In this document: positions 45,094-54,597 of the stretch, piece by piece
How the letters are laid out: every line of letters starts with the position of its first letter
How positions within the stretch are numbered: position 1 is the stretch's first letter
Source: Neokomagataea anthophila
Lineage (GTDB): Bacteria > Pseudomonadota > Alphaproteobacteria > Acetobacterales > Acetobacteraceae
Direction of reading: 5' to 3'
NCBI RefSeq assembly: GCF_018122595.1
Contig: NZ_JAGRQH010000003.1
Coordinates: 310,001-374,000, forward strand
Length of the DNA stretch: 64,000 bases
Program-made: the position numbers and the translations under genes
Notes under the pieces: model-generated
Database searches by the model: none
Told to the model about the DNA's origin: nothing
The model's input: only the letters and a program-made list of their open reading frames with translations

Positions 45094-45220
45094 ATATTTA
45101 CATTTTTTCTGCCAGACAATTCGTTGCATATTCAGTACAGTTCATTCTCCCGTTTCTATGTCTCACTCGGTATATTGTTTCGTTATTATAATGTTTTTCC
45201 CATCTTTTCCTTAGGAGATA

Positions 45221-46294
45221 TTAGATGCCCGTAGCTAATGCATTAGCAATTGCGCTCCCTACATCAGAGGTGGCGTCTTTCCCCCCCATATCTGGTGTTC
45301 GAGGGGTATTTTTCTGAGACAAAACATCCGTCATCGCCTTTAGGATAAGCGCTGCGGCCTCGTATTCTCCAAGATGGTCCAACATCATGGATGCTGACCA
45401 GATCTGGCCAATCGGATTCGCAATATTCTGCCCAAAAATATCTGGGGCTGACCCATGCACGGGTTCAAACATGGAGGGATATTTTTTCTCTGGATTAATA
45501 TTGGCTGATGGGGCAACCGCTATAGTTCCGGTCATGCCCGGACCCAGATCAGACAAAATATCACCAAATAAATTACTGCCGACTACAATATCAAAACGCT
45601 CCGGAGACATCACAAAACGAGCTGCGAGAATATCAATATGGTATTGGTCCATCTGGACATCTGGATATTCGGCTCCAATAGCCGCAAATCGCTCGTCCCA
45701 ATAAGGCATCGAATGATACAGGCCATTTGACTTCGTAGCAGACGTCACATGAGGGCGCGCCATTTTCCGTGCCAACTCAAAGGCGTAGCGCAAAATACGA
45801 TCGGTACCGAGCTTCGTAAAGACGGCGCTCTGAACAACTCCTTCGGCAGCCGTCCCCTCAGCAAACCGCCCACCAACCTGAGAATATTCTCCTTCAATGT
45901 TTTCCCGCACGATCCAAAAATCGACATCCCCCGGTTTTTTATTTGCCAATGGGCAAGGAATGCCCGGTAATAGCCGCACAGGGCGCAAATTCACATACTG
46001 ATCAAACTCCCTTCGGATCTTAAGAAGAAGCCCCCACAGTGACAAATGATCTGGAACTCCCGGATAACCGACAGCCCCCAAAAGAATGGCATCATTCTGC
46101 GCTAACTGGCTCATGCCGTCTTCAGGCATCATCTGACCGGTCTTGAGCCAAGTCTCACAGCTCCAGTCAAAATGGGTATACTCAAACCCGATCCCACACA
46201 CGCGCCCGACAGTATCGAGCACCTTGATGGCTTCCGGCATCACCTCTTTGCCAATGCCATCACCGGGGAGAATTGCTATCTTGTGAATCGTCAT
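45221..46294 (-). CDS. Tartrate dehydrogenase/decarboxylase-like beta-hydroxyacid dehydrogenase
   Basis: About 357 residues, in the isocitrate/isopropylmalate dehydrogenase superfamily. ILPGDGIGKEVMPEA starts the protein, FWIVRENIEGEYSQVGGRF is the tartrate-dehydrogenase-type substrate region, DILSDLGPGMTGTIAVAPSA holds metal-binding Asp residues, and MFEPVHGSAPDIFGQNIANP closes the NAD site. Members oxidatively decarboxylate tartrate, malate or related acids. In the island it could process a hydroxydicarboxylic product. A GTG two codons upstream is an alternative start; AGGATAGG precedes the ATG. Confidence 0.85.
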   Translation of the reverse strand: MTIHKIAILPGDGIGKEVMPEAIKVLDTVGRVCGIGFEYTHFDWSCETWLKTGQMMPEDGMSQLAQNDAILLGAVGYPGVPDHLSLWGLLLKIRREFDQYVNLRPVRLLPGIPCPLANKKPGDVDFWIVRENIEGEYSQVGGRFAEGTAAEGVVQSAVFTKLGTDRILRYAFELARKMARPHVTSATKSNGLYHSMPYWDERFAAIGAEYPDVQMDQYHIDILAARFVMSPERFDIVVGSNLFGDILSDLGPGMTGTIAVAPSANINPEKKYPSMFEPVHGSAPDIFGQNIANPIGQIWSASMMLDHLGEYEAAALILKAMTDVLSQKNTPRTPDMGGKDATSDVGSAIANALATGI

Positions 46295-46305
46295 CGTCAC
46301 CTATC

Positions 46306-47445
46306 CTAATGAATACGCAGACATGCATGGGCGAGCGCCACCCAATACGCGATGCCTTGCGAAATAATCGTGTCGTCAAAGTCATAATCAGGAGCATGCA
46401 AGGGCGCTGAAGCCCCATTACCAAGCATGACAAATGCACCCGGTCTTTTTTCGAGCATGAAACCAAAATCTTCAGAGGCCATACTCGGTGTCATATCCGA
46501 AACAACTTTACCTTCCTCCCCGACAACCTGCCTCATCGCAGCAAGAGCCTGTGCGGTTTCGTCTGTTGTATTCACGGTTACGGGGTAAGGCTGATGAAAA
46601 TGTACTGAAATAGTAACATTATGTGCTTGCGCTAGCCCTATGGCCAAACGGGTCATCCCTGCTTTCAACGCTTCGAGTACTTGTGCATCCAAAGCACGGA
46701 TCGTACCGCCCAACGTGGCGGTTTCAGGCAAAATGTTATCCGCCACGCCTGAATGGAACGTACAAATGGACAAAACAGCGGGGACCAACGGATCCGAACG
46801 ACGCGACACCAGTACTTGCGCTTCCTGAACAAACATTGTCCCAATTGTCAGTGCATCGCGCCCAAGATGAGGCTGCGCGGCATGTGAACCCTGCCCCTTT
46901 ATTTCGACGATAAACCGCCAGCCACCTGCCATAATCGCTCCTGTACAGGTCGCCATAGACCCTACAGGAAGTCCAGGCCAATTATGCATCCCAAAGACAC
47001 GTTCAGCGGGACATTGCTCTAACAAGCCCTCATCCAGCATCACTTTTGCCCCCGCCCCCCCTTCTTCCCCTGGCTGGAAAACAAAATGAACGGTCCCGCA
47101 TTCCGGTGGGTTCATAGCTAATGCTGCAGCCGCTCCCAAAAGCATCGTGATATGGCCATCATGCCCACACGCATGCATCTGCCCAACATGACGCGAAACA
47201 TGCGCATGATCGCCCCGCTCCTCAATCGGCAGAGCGTCCATGTCAGCGCGCAAAATGATAGATGGCCCAGAATTTTTCCCTTGGAGAGAAGCAATAACCC
47301 CCGTTTTGGCTAACCCTCTCGACGGACGATATCCTTGAGACATCAAAACATTTGCAATGATGTCAGACGTTCGAAACTCTTCAAACCTCAACTCTGGATG
47401 AGCATGGAGGTCTTTGCGCAAACTAATGAGATCTGCGAGGTCCAT
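46306..47445 (-). CDS. M20-family amidohydrolase (hippurate hydrolase/aminoacylase-like)
   Basis: 379-residue metal-dependent amidohydrolase. HPELRFEEFRTS at the N-terminus, MHACGHDGHITMLLGAA (metal Cys and His), FQPGEEGGAGAKVM (catalytic Glu pair) and the dimerisation-domain KGQGSHAAQPHLGRDAL are diagnostic of the HipO/IAA-amino-acid hydrolase group. It cleaves an N-acyl amino acid or similar amide. Its place three bases after the second aldehyde dehydrogenase gene suggests that the island substrate is an amide conjugate. Confidence 0.88.
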   Translation of the reverse strand: MDLADLISLRKDLHAHPELRFEEFRTSDIIANVLMSQGYRPSRGLAKTGVIASLQGKNSGPSIILRADMDALPIEERGDHAHVSRHVGQMHACGHDGHITMLLGAAAALAMNPPECGTVHFVFQPGEEGGAGAKVMLDEGLLEQCPAERVFGMHNWPGLPVGSMATCTGAIMAGGWRFIVEIKGQGSHAAQPHLGRDALTIGTMFVQEAQVLVSRRSDPLVPAVLSICTFHSGVADNILPETATLGGTIRALDAQVLEALKAGMTRLAIGLAQAHNVTISVHFHQPYPVTVNTTDETAQALAAMRQVVGEEGKVVSDMTPSMASEDFGFMLEKRPGAFVMLGNGASAPLHAPDYDFDDTIISQGIAYWVALAHACLRIH

Positions 47446-47448
47446 GGC

Positions 47449-48927
47449 TTAGCTCTCAAACGCCATAAGGACACTTTTATAGCGCAAATTTGCCTCTACA
47501 GCTTGCCGCCCAAGATCCTTGCCAATTCCTGAGCCGCCATACCCACCTGTGGGAATTACAAAGTCGGATGAACGGCCATACCGATTGACCCAGACCGTAC
47601 CAGCCTTCAAATTGCGCACTGCACGCATGGCCCGCCCCAAATCAGTTGTATGGACACCCGCTGCCAACCCGTACGTCGCATGAGACGCTAAGGACAGCGC
47701 CTCTGCCTCATCCTCAAATGTTTGGACCGTTAAAACTGGCCCAAAAAGTTCATCTTTTACAGCCCGCATCTGCGGTGTAACATTCGAAAGAATGCACGGG
47801 GAGAGAAACGCACCTCCCGGTCCATCTAACCGTCTCATCGGCAAGAGTGCAGATGCACCTTCCTGCACACTACCCTGGATAGTCGTCTCAATAGATTTAG
47901 CCTGAAGTTGCGATATAATAGGAGAATATCGTGTCTCGGAATGTTCAAGCTTTCCGCTGGTTAGCCCTGCCGCCTTAGCAAGGACTTTCTCCATCAGGGC
48001 ATCATGAACTCCCTTTTGAACGATCAGACGCGAGCCAGAAACACAGACCTGCCCCGCATTTCCGGTAAAAGCACGGAGAATACGGTCTGCAACAACATCT
48101 ACGTTACGAATATCATCGAAAACGATCTGCGGACTTTTTCCACCCAACTCAAGTGTGACGGGTTTGGGGCCACTGTCAGCTGCCGCCTTCATGATCTGAA
48201 TTCCCGTCCGTGTGGAGCCTGTAAATGTCAGCTTTCCACAAATTGGGTGTCGAGCCAGAGCATCTCCCGTAATCGGCCCCGTGCCCTGAACGACATTAAA
48301 CAAGCCTGCAGGCACGCCAGCTTCAACGGCCAGTTCCGCCAGTCGAATAATTGAAAAGGGCGTCATTTCTGAGGGCTTGAGTACCACACCATTCCCCGCC
48401 ACCAGTGCTGGAATGACTTTCCAACTCCCCATGACCAAAGGGAAATTCCACGGCGCAATTGCGCCAATGACCCCATATGGTTCAGCCAGAACCAAACCCA
48501 ATAGATCATGCTGCGTAGCCGCCACCTCTCCACCCAGCTTATCGGCATATTCAGCGAAAAAACGAATCCCCTCAGCTGTAAAGGGAACATCCCAGGCCGT
48601 TGTCTCAGCAATTGGACGCGTCGAACACACCGTCTCCAGACGGGCCAGTTCGACCGCATTTTCTTCCACAAGCTCTGCCCATCGTCGTAAGACACGCCCC
48701 CGTTCCCGAGGAGCGCAACGCGCCCATCCGGAGCAGGTCTGTACATCTTGAGCGAGACAGACAGCATGATCTACCAGAGTTTCTCCAGCTTCCGGCAGAT
48801 GACAGAGTAATCGACCATCTGAGGGAGCATGAACGGGAATACTCCCTTCACCTTTCAATAACTTTCCACCTACAAAATGTGCGTTTGGCAACACCACACA
48901 ATTTGGGTCAAAGGTGATACTTGTCAT
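47449..48927 (-). CDS. NAD-dependent aldehyde dehydrogenase (second copy)
   Basis: 492-residue aldehyde dehydrogenase. IAPWNFPLVMGSWKVIPAL holds the catalytic Asn, LTFTGSTRTGIQIM the NAD loop, LELGGKSPQIVFDD the Glu, and GQVCVSGSRLIV the catalytic Cys. GYGGSGIGKDLGRQAVE is at the end. It differs clearly from the GabD-like copy at 35014-36468 and resembles enzymes oxidising aminoaldehydes or aromatic aldehydes. Adjacent ATGs at 48927 and 48930 follow AGGAAG; the upstream frame to 49014 lacks support. First gene of the leftward unit, divergent from the aminotransferase. Confidence 0.88.
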   Translation of the reverse strand: MTSITFDPNCVVLPNAHFVGGKLLKGEGSIPVHAPSDGRLLCHLPEAGETLVDHAVCLAQDVQTCSGWARCAPRERGRVLRRWAELVEENAVELARLETVCSTRPIAETTAWDVPFTAEGIRFFAEYADKLGGEVAATQHDLLGLVLAEPYGVIGAIAPWNFPLVMGSWKVIPALVAGNGVVLKPSEMTPFSIIRLAELAVEAGVPAGLFNVVQGTGPITGDALARHPICGKLTFTGSTRTGIQIMKAAADSGPKPVTLELGGKSPQIVFDDIRNVDVVADRILRAFTGNAGQVCVSGSRLIVQKGVHDALMEKVLAKAAGLTSGKLEHSETRYSPIISQLQAKSIETTIQGSVQEGASALLPMRRLDGPGGAFLSPCILSNVTPQMRAVKDELFGPVLTVQTFEDEAEALSLASHATYGLAAGVHTTDLGRAMRAVRNLKAGTVWVNRYGRSSDFVIPTGGYGGSGIGKDLGRQAVEANLRYKSVLMAFES

Positions 48928-49080
48928 CATTTCTTCCTGCACAGAACCATTGCGGCAATGGTATAATGTGCGCAGGTTGCTCACATGGGGCAAACGGCAA
49001 AACACCCCAGACACATATTTGAATATCCCTGCTATCTAGGCCGCACCTACAGCATTTTCTGCTCCGGAAGCCGTCTTTTC

Positions 49081-49110
49081 TTGCATTACATATTGCAGAG
49101 TTTGCGCAAT
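49081..49110. promoter_or_regulatory. Candidate operator in the divergent island control region
   Basis: Three phased TTGCA/TTGCG elements: TTGCATT at 49081, ATTGC at 49092-49096 and GCAAT at 49106-49110, the latter two forming an inverted pair with a nine-base spacer. They lie 33-60 bases before the aminotransferase ATG in the 215-base region from which both island operons diverge. This is a sensible place for the Lrp-type regulator to act; pattern only. Confidence 0.25.
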
Positions 49111-49142
49111 GATCGGTGGTCAGGATTAGTGCAGGAAACATC

Positions 49143-50525
49143 ATGGATACGCCACGTCTCGTCTCGCTTGACCGCGAACATCTCATTCATCCTGTCTCAT
49201 CATGGCAGGGTCACGAAACCAGCGGTGCAACCATTCTCGAATCCGGTAAGGGTGTCTGGCTAACAGACAGCAAAGGAAACCGCCTTCTAGACGGGTTTTC
49301 TGGTCTGTGGTGCGTCAATACCGGTTATGGTTGCGAAAGCGTCATCGAAGCTGGCCGACGCCAACTTGAAAAACTGCCCTATGCTACCGGCTATTTCGGC
49401 TTTTCAAGTGAGCCCGCCATTGAACTCGCAGCACGGCTGACACAACATGCGCCGGGGCACCTTAATCATATCTATTTCTCCCTCGGCGGTTCCGATGCTG
49501 TAGACAGTACGCTCCGCTTCATCCGTTACTATCAACATGCTCGGGGCACCCCTGAAAAACGCCATATCATCGGCCTACAGAAGGGCTATCATGGCTCATC
49601 CTTTGTGGGCGCTGGCCTGACTGCACTCCCCGTCTTTCATCGTGACGCGGATGTACCGCTCCCATGGCAGCACCATATTCCAAGCCCTGATCCTTACCGT
49701 CACCCTGCGGGCCCCAATGCTGATGCCATCATTAATGCTTCCATACAGGCACTGCATGCGGAAATTGCAAAAATTGGTGGCCCACAGCATGTGGCGGCCT
49801 TCTATTGCGAACTTGTTCAAGGGTCTGGTGGCGTCATTGTTCCACCGAAAGGCTGGGCAACCGCCATGCAAGCCGCATGCCGTGCTCTAGATATCTTATT
49901 TGTCGTTGATGAAGTCATTACCGGTTTCGGACGAACTGGACCACTCTTTGCCTGTGCTCATGAAGATATCGAGCCAGACATGATGACAGTCGCTAAAGGC
50001 CTAACGGCTGGCTATGCCCCCATGGGAGGCGTATTCTTGTCTGACACGATCTACGAGACAATCCGCGACAAGACACCACCGGGCGTTTCCGTCGGACACG
50101 GCCAAACCTACAGTGCCCACCCGGTCAGTGCCGCTATCGGCCTCGCCGTTCTGGATTTGTATGAAGGCGGCCTACTTGAAAACGGAACCCATGTCGGTGC
50201 GCATCTTGCAACACGCCTACGTGAGTTTGACAACCACCCATTGGTCGGGACAACCCGATCTCTCGGTATGCTGGCCGGTATTGAGCTGGTCACGGACAAA
50301 TCAGCCAAAACCAAACCAAATTCTCAGCTTGGTATTTCCAGTAAACTGAGCCGTTATGGCTATGAGCAAGGCATTCTCTTCCGAGCCTTTGGCGACGACG
50401 TCATCGGCCTTGCGCCGCCACTATGCAGCACAATTTCCGAAATAGACCAGCTCTGTGACGGCATTATCTCCGTACTGGACCGGGTCATAAAAGACCCAGC
50501 TATAGCCAACGCTTTGAACATCTGA
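49143..50525 (+). CDS. Class III (omega) aminotransferase
   Basis: 460-residue PLP enzyme. WLTDSKGNRLLDGFSGLWCV and NTGYG at the N-terminus are typical of the SpuC/beta-alanine:pyruvate and polyamine transaminase group. GSDAVDSTLRFIRYY is the phosphate-binding loop. FVVDEVITGFGRTG carries the PLP-pyridine Asp, and TVAKGLTAGYAPMGG the Schiff-base Lys. It would move a terminal amino group of an amine, omega-amino acid or polyamine to pyruvate or 2-oxoglutarate, giving an aldehyde for the island aldehyde dehydrogenases. The start follows GGAAA. First gene of the rightward unit. Confidence 0.88.
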   Translation: MDTPRLVSLDREHLIHPVSSWQGHETSGATILESGKGVWLTDSKGNRLLDGFSGLWCVNTGYGCESVIEAGRRQLEKLPYATGYFGFSSEPAIELAARLTQHAPGHLNHIYFSLGGSDAVDSTLRFIRYYQHARGTPEKRHIIGLQKGYHGSSFVGAGLTALPVFHRDADVPLPWQHHIPSPDPYRHPAGPNADAIINASIQALHAEIAKIGGPQHVAAFYCELVQGSGGVIVPPKGWATAMQAACRALDILFVVDEVITGFGRTGPLFACAHEDIEPDMMTVAKGLTAGYAPMGGVFLSDTIYETIRDKTPPGVSVGHGQTYSAHPVSAAIGLAVLDLYEGGLLENGTHVGAHLATRLREFDNHPLVGTTRSLGMLAGIELVTDKSAKTKPNSQLGISSKLSRYGYEQGILFRAFGDDVIGLAPPLCSTISEIDQLCDGIISVLDRVIKDPAIANALNI

Positions 50526-50559
50526 ATGAACTCTAAAAGGACGTGGAGGTTGCCCCATC

Positions 50560-51891
50560 ATGATACCTGAACCTTCCTCCTCTGGACCTACGACACTGGA
50601 TGATCTGCGACCAACGAACTTTCATGCAAAACTGGCGCTGATTTCTGCTGGTGGTCCGTTCTGTGACGGCTATATCCTTGGGATTGTCGGCATTGCTCTT
50701 CCTGCTATTGTGCGGGAACTCCATCTCACCGGAGGAGAAACAGGCCTCGTCGGTGCAGCGGCGCTTTTGGGGGTGTTGGTCGGTGGAATGCTCGGAGGCA
50801 CAGTCTCAGACCGTCTTGGGCGGCGGCCTCTTTTTACACTCAATATTGCAGCTTTCTTAGTCCTCTCCCTGCTGCAAGGAGGATGTTCCAGCTTACCGTT
50901 TTTGGTCGGCCTCCGTTTTCTTCTTGGTGTTGCCGTCGGCTCAGATTACCCCATCGCAACATCTTACGTCACTGAGTTCATGCCGCGTAAACTCAGAGGT
51001 CCTGTGCTTTCCGGACTAATTTTGGCTTGGTGGGGCGGTTACACAACAAGCTATGCCGTGGGGTACGGATTATCCTTCTTTCCGGGTGTGCCGTGGCAGG
51101 TCATGCTCGCCTCTAGTGCGGTTCCATCACTGATACTCTTCTGCCTACGGCTGGGACTTCCTGAATCCCCTCGCTGGCTCATTCAGAACGGGCGTATCGA
51201 AGACGCTCGCAGCATTTTGCGCGACTATCTGAGGACAGACATCTTCCCTAAAGCCGAAAGTCAGGGGCCGTTGTCCCTTCTGCAAATTATTCAATCACCC
51301 TATCGGGGCACCGTTGTCTTTGTCAGCGCCTTCTGGATCCTACAAAGCGCTCCGGGGTTTGCTATTCATACGCTTCAGGCTCAACTTTTACGTCAGTATC
51401 ATGTCCAAAATGCTTTATTAGGATCATTCTGTATTACAGGCCTGACCATTCTGGGCATCCTTCCTGTAACACTGGGACTGATCAACCTCATAGGACGGCG
51501 GCTATTATTAATTAGCACGTTTGCCATCAGCATGGCTGGCCTTTTGCTTCTTGGTATATCGCCTTACCCGAACAATTGGGTGATATTTTTAGGTTTTATT
51601 CTTTATTCGGTATCCGAAGCTGCCGGAAGCGGACTCCAATTCGTCTATCCGAATGAGTTGTTCCCAACGGCCATTCGCGCAAGTGCCGTCGGCATGGCCT
51701 GCTCGTTTAGCAGATTAGGTGCGGCCTTTGGAACATTCCTGCTGCCGCTGGGATATGACCGGTTGGGACTACAATCCATGATGCTTATAGCTGCGGGCTT
51801 CATGCTAGCAGGCCTCTTGATCAGCTATATATGGGCGCCAGAAACAAAAAATTCCTCTCTAGAATCACCTCCCTCCCCCTGCACCTCCTGA
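50560..51891 (+). CDS. MFS transporter (sugar/aromatic acid porter type)
   Basis: 443 residues with twelve predicted membrane segments. GGTVSDRLGRRPLFTLN is the loop 2-3 motif; PESPRWLIQNGRIEDAR lies after helix six, as in sugar-porter and AAHS-type MFS proteins; YPNELFPTAIRASAVGMACS is the late-loop motif. GGAGG nine bases before the ATG gives good initiation. It lies between the aminotransferase and amine-oxidase genes, 34 and 13 bases from each, so it is probably the inner-membrane importer or exporter of the island substrate or product. Confidence 0.88.
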   Translation: MIPEPSSSGPTTLDDLRPTNFHAKLALISAGGPFCDGYILGIVGIALPAIVRELHLTGGETGLVGAAALLGVLVGGMLGGTVSDRLGRRPLFTLNIAAFLVLSLLQGGCSSLPFLVGLRFLLGVAVGSDYPIATSYVTEFMPRKLRGPVLSGLILAWWGGYTTSYAVGYGLSFFPGVPWQVMLASSAVPSLILFCLRLGLPESPRWLIQNGRIEDARSILRDYLRTDIFPKAESQGPLSLLQIIQSPYRGTVVFVSAFWILQSAPGFAIHTLQAQLLRQYHVQNALLGSFCITGLTILGILPVTLGLINLIGRRLLLISTFAISMAGLLLLGISPYPNNWVIFLGFILYSVSEAAGSGLQFVYPNELFPTAIRASAVGMACSFSRLGAAFGTFLLPLGYDRLGLQSMMLIAAGFMLAGLLISYIWAPETKNSSLESPPSPCTS

Positions 51892-51904
51892 CGGAGATCA
51901 TATC

Positions 51905-53179
51905 ATGAAACTTGTTCCTTACTGGCTGGACAATATTTCACCAGTATCCGGTACCGCTCTTACAGAGTTCCCAACGCAAGCCGATGTGGTGATCATCGGC
52001 GCTGGCTTTACGGGCCTTTCCGCCGCTCTGACTCTCGCCAAAGCGGGTAAAAGTGTTGTTGTGCTTGAGGCAGACCTAATTGCCAGCCATGCTTCTGGCC
52101 GAAATGGCGGACATATCAATAACGGGACGGCCGGCAATTTTCAGGCCATGATAAAGAAATACGGGCTGGAGCAAGCTGTTGCTTTGTACCGTTTTTTCGA
52201 TGACGCGGTGGATACCGTTGAAAAGATCATTGCAACCCACAATATCCACTGTGATTTCCGCCGCTGCGGAAAGCTGAAAGTGGCTTGGACGCCTCAGCAT
52301 CTGGCCAGCCTACGCGCAGACCAAGAGGCCGTTAAGCGTCATGTTGACCCAGAGACCAATTTCTTGGACCGTAACGCCGTTGCGGCTGAGATCGGTGGAT
52401 CTACGACGTTTGAAGGCGGTATTTTGTATCGCAAAAGCGCACAGATGCATGTGGGAAAATTTGGACGTCATCTTGCGGCCCAAGCAATAAAAGCCGGCGC
52501 AAAAATTTTTGAGAACACGCCCATGATACGCCTTCGCCACACGGGTAGCGTGTTTGAAGTCTTTTCTTCTGTTGGCGTCATTCAGGCGCAAAATGTTTTG
52601 CTCGCAACAGGCACGAGCCGGAAAGCACCGAACTGGTTTCGCCGTCGCATCATGCCGGTGGGTAGCTTCATTGTTGCAACAGCCCCCATGCCGGAAGAAT
52701 TATTCACACGCATTCTACCAGGGCGCAGGAATGTCGTCACAACCCGCAACATCCATAATTACTTCCGAACAACTGAAGACCGGCGTTTAATTTTTGGCGG
52801 ACGGGCAAATTTCTCTCAGTCCAGTGAAAAATCGGACATCCAATCGGGGCAGATTTTACATGCCGCCCTCACCGAAATTTACCCTGAGCTTGAACAGACA
52901 AAAATTGACTATTGCTGGGGCGGTAACGTCGACATGAGCATCGATCGTTTACCTCATGCTGGTGAATGGAATGGCGTCACTTATGCCATGGGGTTGAGCG
53001 GGCACGGCGTTCAGATGTCCGTTCACCTTGGGCACCTTCTGGGCCTTAAGCTTTCCGGAGCACATGTGGATATTCCTGTCTGGAACCGCCCATGGCAACC
53101 CATACCTGCCTACGGAATTGCCACATATCTCATGCCCGTTGTTGGCGCCTATTACCGCGCCAAGGACAAATATTCCTAA
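51905..53179 (+). CDS. FAD-dependent amine oxidoreductase (PuuB/DadA family), first copy
   Basis: 424 residues. The N-terminal YWLDNISPVSGTALTEFPTQ followed by VVIIGAGFTGLSAALTLAKA (FAD motif at about 30-47) and ASGRNGGHINNGT match gamma-glutamylputrescine oxidase-like enzymes. VTYAMGLSGHGVQMSVHLG near the C-terminus completes FAD binding. The family oxidises secondary or primary amines to imine/aldehyde plus amine. No glutamylpolyamine synthetase (PuuA) is nearby, so the substrate is probably not gamma-glutamylputrescine itself. Last gene of the rightward unit; a hairpin follows. Confidence 0.85.
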   Translation: MKLVPYWLDNISPVSGTALTEFPTQADVVIIGAGFTGLSAALTLAKAGKSVVVLEADLIASHASGRNGGHINNGTAGNFQAMIKKYGLEQAVALYRFFDDAVDTVEKIIATHNIHCDFRRCGKLKVAWTPQHLASLRADQEAVKRHVDPETNFLDRNAVAAEIGGSTTFEGGILYRKSAQMHVGKFGRHLAAQAIKAGAKIFENTPMIRLRHTGSVFEVFSSVGVIQAQNVLLATGTSRKAPNWFRRRIMPVGSFIVATAPMPEELFTRILPGRRNVVTTRNIHNYFRTTEDRRLIFGGRANFSQSSEKSDIQSGQILHAALTEIYPELEQTKIDYCWGGNVDMSIDRLPHAGEWNGVTYAMGLSGHGVQMSVHLGHLLGLKLSGAHVDIPVWNRPWQPIPAYGIATYLMPVVGAYYRAKDKYS

Positions 53180-53187
53180 CTTAACAA

Positions 53188-53224
53188 CCAACCCAGCAGG
53201 AAATTTTTTCTCTTGCTGGGTTGG
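53188..53224. terminator. Bidirectional terminator between the amine oxidase and second HAD genes
   Basis: Perfect 11-pair inverted repeat CCAACCCAGCA / TGCTGGGTTGG with a loop containing TTTTTT, eight bases beyond the stop at 53179 and just before the convergent HAD stop at 53231. Confidence 0.7.
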
Positions 53225-53230
53225 TCTTAC

Positions 53231-53896
53231 TCAAAGCCCAAAGACGCCAGGAAGCCCGCTGATATCCTTAATCTCTTCATACTCATAAAAGGGATTGGCG
53301 GGTTCATGACGGCGGTTGACCCAGACCTTGGACCGTATTCCCAGATCATAAGCCGTCATTAAGTCATAACGGAAAGACGACGAGACATGCGTGATCTCTT
53401 CGGGGCCACACCCCAGAACATCCAACATATATTCAAAGCCATTCATATGCGGCTTGTACGTTCCCGTTTCTTCCGCCGTAATGACTTTATAAAATGGTGC
53501 CCCCAATTTATCAACATTTGACATAATTTGGCTATTCATAGCGTTCGAAAGAATAACTAATGGAATGTCTTGAGCGATTTTTGCAAGCCCCGCAGGTACA
53601 TCTGGGTGAGGACCCCATGTTGGAACTTCATTATAAATACGTAACGCATCCTCTGAACGAAACGGTACGCCATTCTTTTTACACGTGCGCTCCAAAGCAT
53701 TATGCACCACCTCCGCATACGGCTTCCATGCACCGAGGACCTCATCCAAACGATACGCCGCAAAATTCTTAATGAAGCGCTGCATCGCTGGCTCGCTCAG
53801 GACATCACCGTAGATTCTACGGGCTGCTCCAGCCATATCGAAGAAGGTCAATGTGCCGTAGCAGTCAAAGGTAATGAACTTAGGACGGAAGGTCAT
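53231..53896 (-). CDS. Type II HAD hydrolase (haloacid dehalogenase-like), second copy
   Basis: 221 residues. Motif I FDCYGTLTFF contains the nucleophile Asp, VILSNAMNSQI is motif II, AEETGTYKPHMNGFEYML holds the motif III Lys, and HVSSSFRYDLMTAYDLGI is motif IV-like. It is clearly different from the copy at 41824-42543. HAD proteins of this type recur beside FAD amine oxidases and aldehyde dehydrogenases in proteobacterial catabolic clusters; true dehalogenation is not established. It stands alone on the minus strand. Confidence 0.82.
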   Translation of the reverse strand: MTFRPKFITFDCYGTLTFFDMAGAARRIYGDVLSEPAMQRFIKNFAAYRLDEVLGAWKPYAEVVHNALERTCKKNGVPFRSEDALRIYNEVPTWGPHPDVPAGLAKIAQDIPLVILSNAMNSQIMSNVDKLGAPFYKVITAEETGTYKPHMNGFEYMLDVLGCGPEEITHVSSSFRYDLMTAYDLGIRSKVWVNRRHEPANPFYEYEEIKDISGLPGVFGL

Positions 53897-54113
53897 ATAC
53901 GATTCCTTATGTGGCCATTACTATATGGCGTACTCGTTATGATGCCGCCTTCAGTTCAACAGTCGTTATCAGGTTTTCCCCATTCGGCGCAGGAAATATC
54001 ATATTGATATGAAGATGCAGTACGCTGTGCTGTGCAAGCTTAAAAATCAGGATCAGAACCGGCACGGAACACGGCACATTGGGTCTCTAAATTTCTATTG
54101 TGTGAGCCTTTTC

Positions 54114-54467
54114 ATGAACCTTCTTATTCCCATCTCGAAAGATCCAGACATTCTTCCACGCGACTCGATTGCTGAATTGAGCCGCCTCATTTCCGGAAAC
54201 CCTACATTCAAAACATGGCCCCTAGACACGTCACGAAATGGCAATGTTCGCACTGGAGTTTGGCAAGCTACACCGGGAACAACCCAATCCATCAAAGGCG
54301 AAGCCTTTGAATTCTGTCATATCCTCGAAGGTCTTGTGAAAATTACAGAGAATGATGGAACATCATACATCTTCAAGGCGGGAGATAATTTCATCATGAA
54401 GCCCGGCTTCGAAGGAATATGGGAAACAATTGAAACCGTTAAAAAGATCTATGTCTTTGTAGAATGA
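54114..54467 (+). CDS. Cupin-domain protein (DUF861/EutQ-like)
   Basis: 117 residues. RTGVWQATPGTTQSIKGEAF followed by EFCHILEGLVKITENDG and FKAGDNFIMKPGFEGIWETI matches the single-domain cupins of the (S)-ureidoglycine aminohydrolase-like group. These often sit next to FAD amine oxidases and bind a small ligand or metal. The start MNLLIPIS at 54114 has only a weak Shine-Dalgarno; the frame is open to 54009 but that part does not look like protein. It lies 130 bases before the second FAD oxidoreductase on the same strand. Confidence 0.8.
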   Translation: MNLLIPISKDPDILPRDSIAELSRLISGNPTFKTWPLDTSRNGNVRTGVWQATPGTTQSIKGEAFEFCHILEGLVKITENDGTSYIFKAGDNFIMKPGFEGIWETIETVKKIYVFVE

Positions 54468-54597
54468 CCACGGGTCTTAACCCTGACTAAATCATCTCTA
54501 CCCCTCGCAATACTCTGCCTCCCGTGACAAAGTTTGCGGCACCTCCTCCATCTGAATACCGTTACACTCTTCTTCCGCATACTGCACGGAGCCTCTC

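Noticed and set aside
42564-45119. Siderophore receptor assignment for the TonB receptor
   Set aside because: No siderophore synthesis, FecR/FecI or Fur-box evidence nearby; ligand left open.
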